Shown here one piece after another: positions 6,645 through 6,858 of a DNA stretch of 6,858 nucleotides. Under the pieces are notes generated by a model. That model was not told the DNA's origin and did no database searches. It worked only from the letters and a program-made list of their open reading frames with translations. A program made the translations under genes and the position numbers. Source of the DNA: an uncultured Gemmatimonadota bacterium (GTDB taxonomy: Bacteria; Gemmatimonadota; Gemmatimonadetes; Longimicrobiales; Gaopeijiaceae); NCBI GenBank assembly GCA_937136445.1, contig CAKZOQ010000024.1, positions 1 through 6,858 of the forward strand. Direction: 5' to 3'. Within the stretch, counting starts at the first letter, position 1, and every line of letters starts with the position of its first letter.

Positions 6645-6678
6645 GGAAAAGGGGCCTCGCTGCAGGGGAAAGGGGCTC
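6645..6678 (-). repeat. Short imperfect tandem repeat before the M16 gene
   Basis: Two imperfect copies on the minus strand, CGAGCCCCTTTCC and CGAGGCCCCTTTTCC, about 21 nt apart. The second ends one base before the GTG start. The copies share CGAG and GCCCCTTT. They are too short to tell function from chance. Confidence 0.35.
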
Positions 6679-6693
6679 GGCTGCCCACCCACG

Positions 6694-6730
6694 ACGAAAG
6701 GGCACGGGCGCTCGGCCCGTGCCCTTTCGT
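6694..6730 (-). terminator. Intrinsic terminator after pnp
   Basis: A perfect 16-bp inverted repeat: ACGAAAGGGCACGGGC and GCCCGTGCCCTTTCGT, with a 5-nt loop. The A-rich base of the left arm and T-rich base of the right arm fit a terminator whose U-tract (UUUCGU) lies inside the stem. No longer T-run follows. It lies 55 nt after the pnp stop and 50 nt before the M16 start. Because the stem is symmetric it could work on either strand, or could stabilise the pnp 3' end. Confidence 0.75.
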
Positions 6731-6753
6731 CCCACGCGGACGTCTCACGCGGT

Positions 6754-6771
6754 CGATCCCGTGAGGGATCG
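6754..6771 (-). other. Second hairpin in the pnp 3' region
   Basis: CGATCCC-TCAC-GGGATCG on the minus strand, a perfect 7-bp stem with a 4-nt loop, between the pnp stop and the long terminator stem. No T-run follows, so it is more likely a 3'-end stabiliser or chance than a terminator. A 10-bp palindrome (TCGGATCCGA, 6776-6785) adjoins the pnp stop codon. Confidence 0.4.
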
Positions 6772-6785
6772 CGCGTCGGATCCGA

Positions 6786-6858
6786 TCAGCTGCCCTCGAG
6801 GGCGTCGATCTTCTCCCGGCCTTCCTCCTCGATGGCCGCGCGGCGGCTGAGGCGGAGG
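6786..6858 (-). CDS. pnp: Polynucleotide phosphorylase, C-terminal end only
   Basis: Only the last 23 codons and the TGA are in the window; the gene continues past base 6858. The visible peptide begins LRLSRRAAIEEEG, the form that ends the S1 RNA-binding domain of PNPase (compare the family's RLSR/K-A-x-x-E pattern), and closes with a short acidic tail, EKIDALEGS. PNPase degrades RNA 3' to 5' by phosphorolysis. The call rests on this short match plus the known pairing of pnp with an M16 peptidase gene downstream. The tail after S1 is short, so I see no long C-terminal extension. Another S1-domain protein is possible. Confidence 0.7.
   Translation of the reverse strand, partial: LRLSRRAAIEEEGREKIDALEGS

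Noticed and set aside
5405..6748. Longer M16 peptidase starting at 6748
   Set aside because: The extension is encoded by the 16-bp terminator stem and the repeat before the GTG. It has no signal-peptide character, and the family normally starts near the GTG at 6643.
5432..6850. Plus-strand open frame (472 codons) opposite the M16 peptidase
   Set aside because: It runs straight through the pnp terminator hairpin and into the pnp end. Composition is unlike a real protein, and the minus-strand gene has intact zinc and substrate motifs.
1..6858. Search for a hidden system: CRISPR repeats, toxin-antitoxin pair, retron, prophage or transposon ends, tRNA
   Set aside because: No regularly spaced repeats, transposase-like frames or tRNA-like cloverleaf were seen. 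Gaps over 90 bp hold only the hairpins and weak sites listed, and no gap reaches 300 bases.

Overview
All genes I can support in this window lie on the minus strand of a high-GC chromosome with little intergenic space. They are housekeeping genes, and I see no mobile element, CRISPR array, tRNA, rRNA or defence-type cassette. The base composition, the frequent GTG starts, and the order pnp / M16 peptidase / ald / dut / mreBCD-mrdA suggest a high-GC rod-shaped bacterium. A Gemmatimonadota-like lineage is my best guess, but that is recall and not evidence from a search.

Reading in the direction of transcription (high to low coordinate), the window opens with the last codons of polynucleotide phosphorylase (6786-6858). 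Next comes a 3' region with two hairpins, one of them a perfect 16-bp stem that fits an intrinsic terminator. A zinc-dependent M16 peptidase follows (5405-6643). After about 100 bp comes alanine dehydrogenase (4174-5304), whose TGA stop overlaps the GTG start of dUTPase (3737-4177) in a GTGA junction. About 120 bp then hold a terminator-like hairpin and a weak promoter-like site. After them comes the rod-shape cluster mreB (2568-3614), mreC (1580-2536), mreD (1101-1583) and mrdA/PBP2. mrdA has 368 codons visible and runs off the low-coordinate edge.

Functionally the window has two blocks. The mre-mrdA block encodes the core of the elongasome: MreB filaments, the periplasmic MreC scaffold, the membrane protein MreD and the PBP2 transpeptidase. 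rodA would be the expected next gene outside the window. The upstream block combines RNA turnover (PNPase), a peptidase, L-alanine metabolism and dUTP removal. Ald and Dut are translationally coupled, and all the catalytic motifs I checked are intact in both.

I do not find an undescribed system here. The points most worth checking are the start and leader of mreB (TTG start, no Shine-Dalgarno, CU-rich leader), the compact terminator/promoter arrangement before it, ald beside pnp/M16 and coupled to dut, and clusters of GATC sites in two intergenic regions. Long open frames on the plus strand are antisense shadows of these genes.
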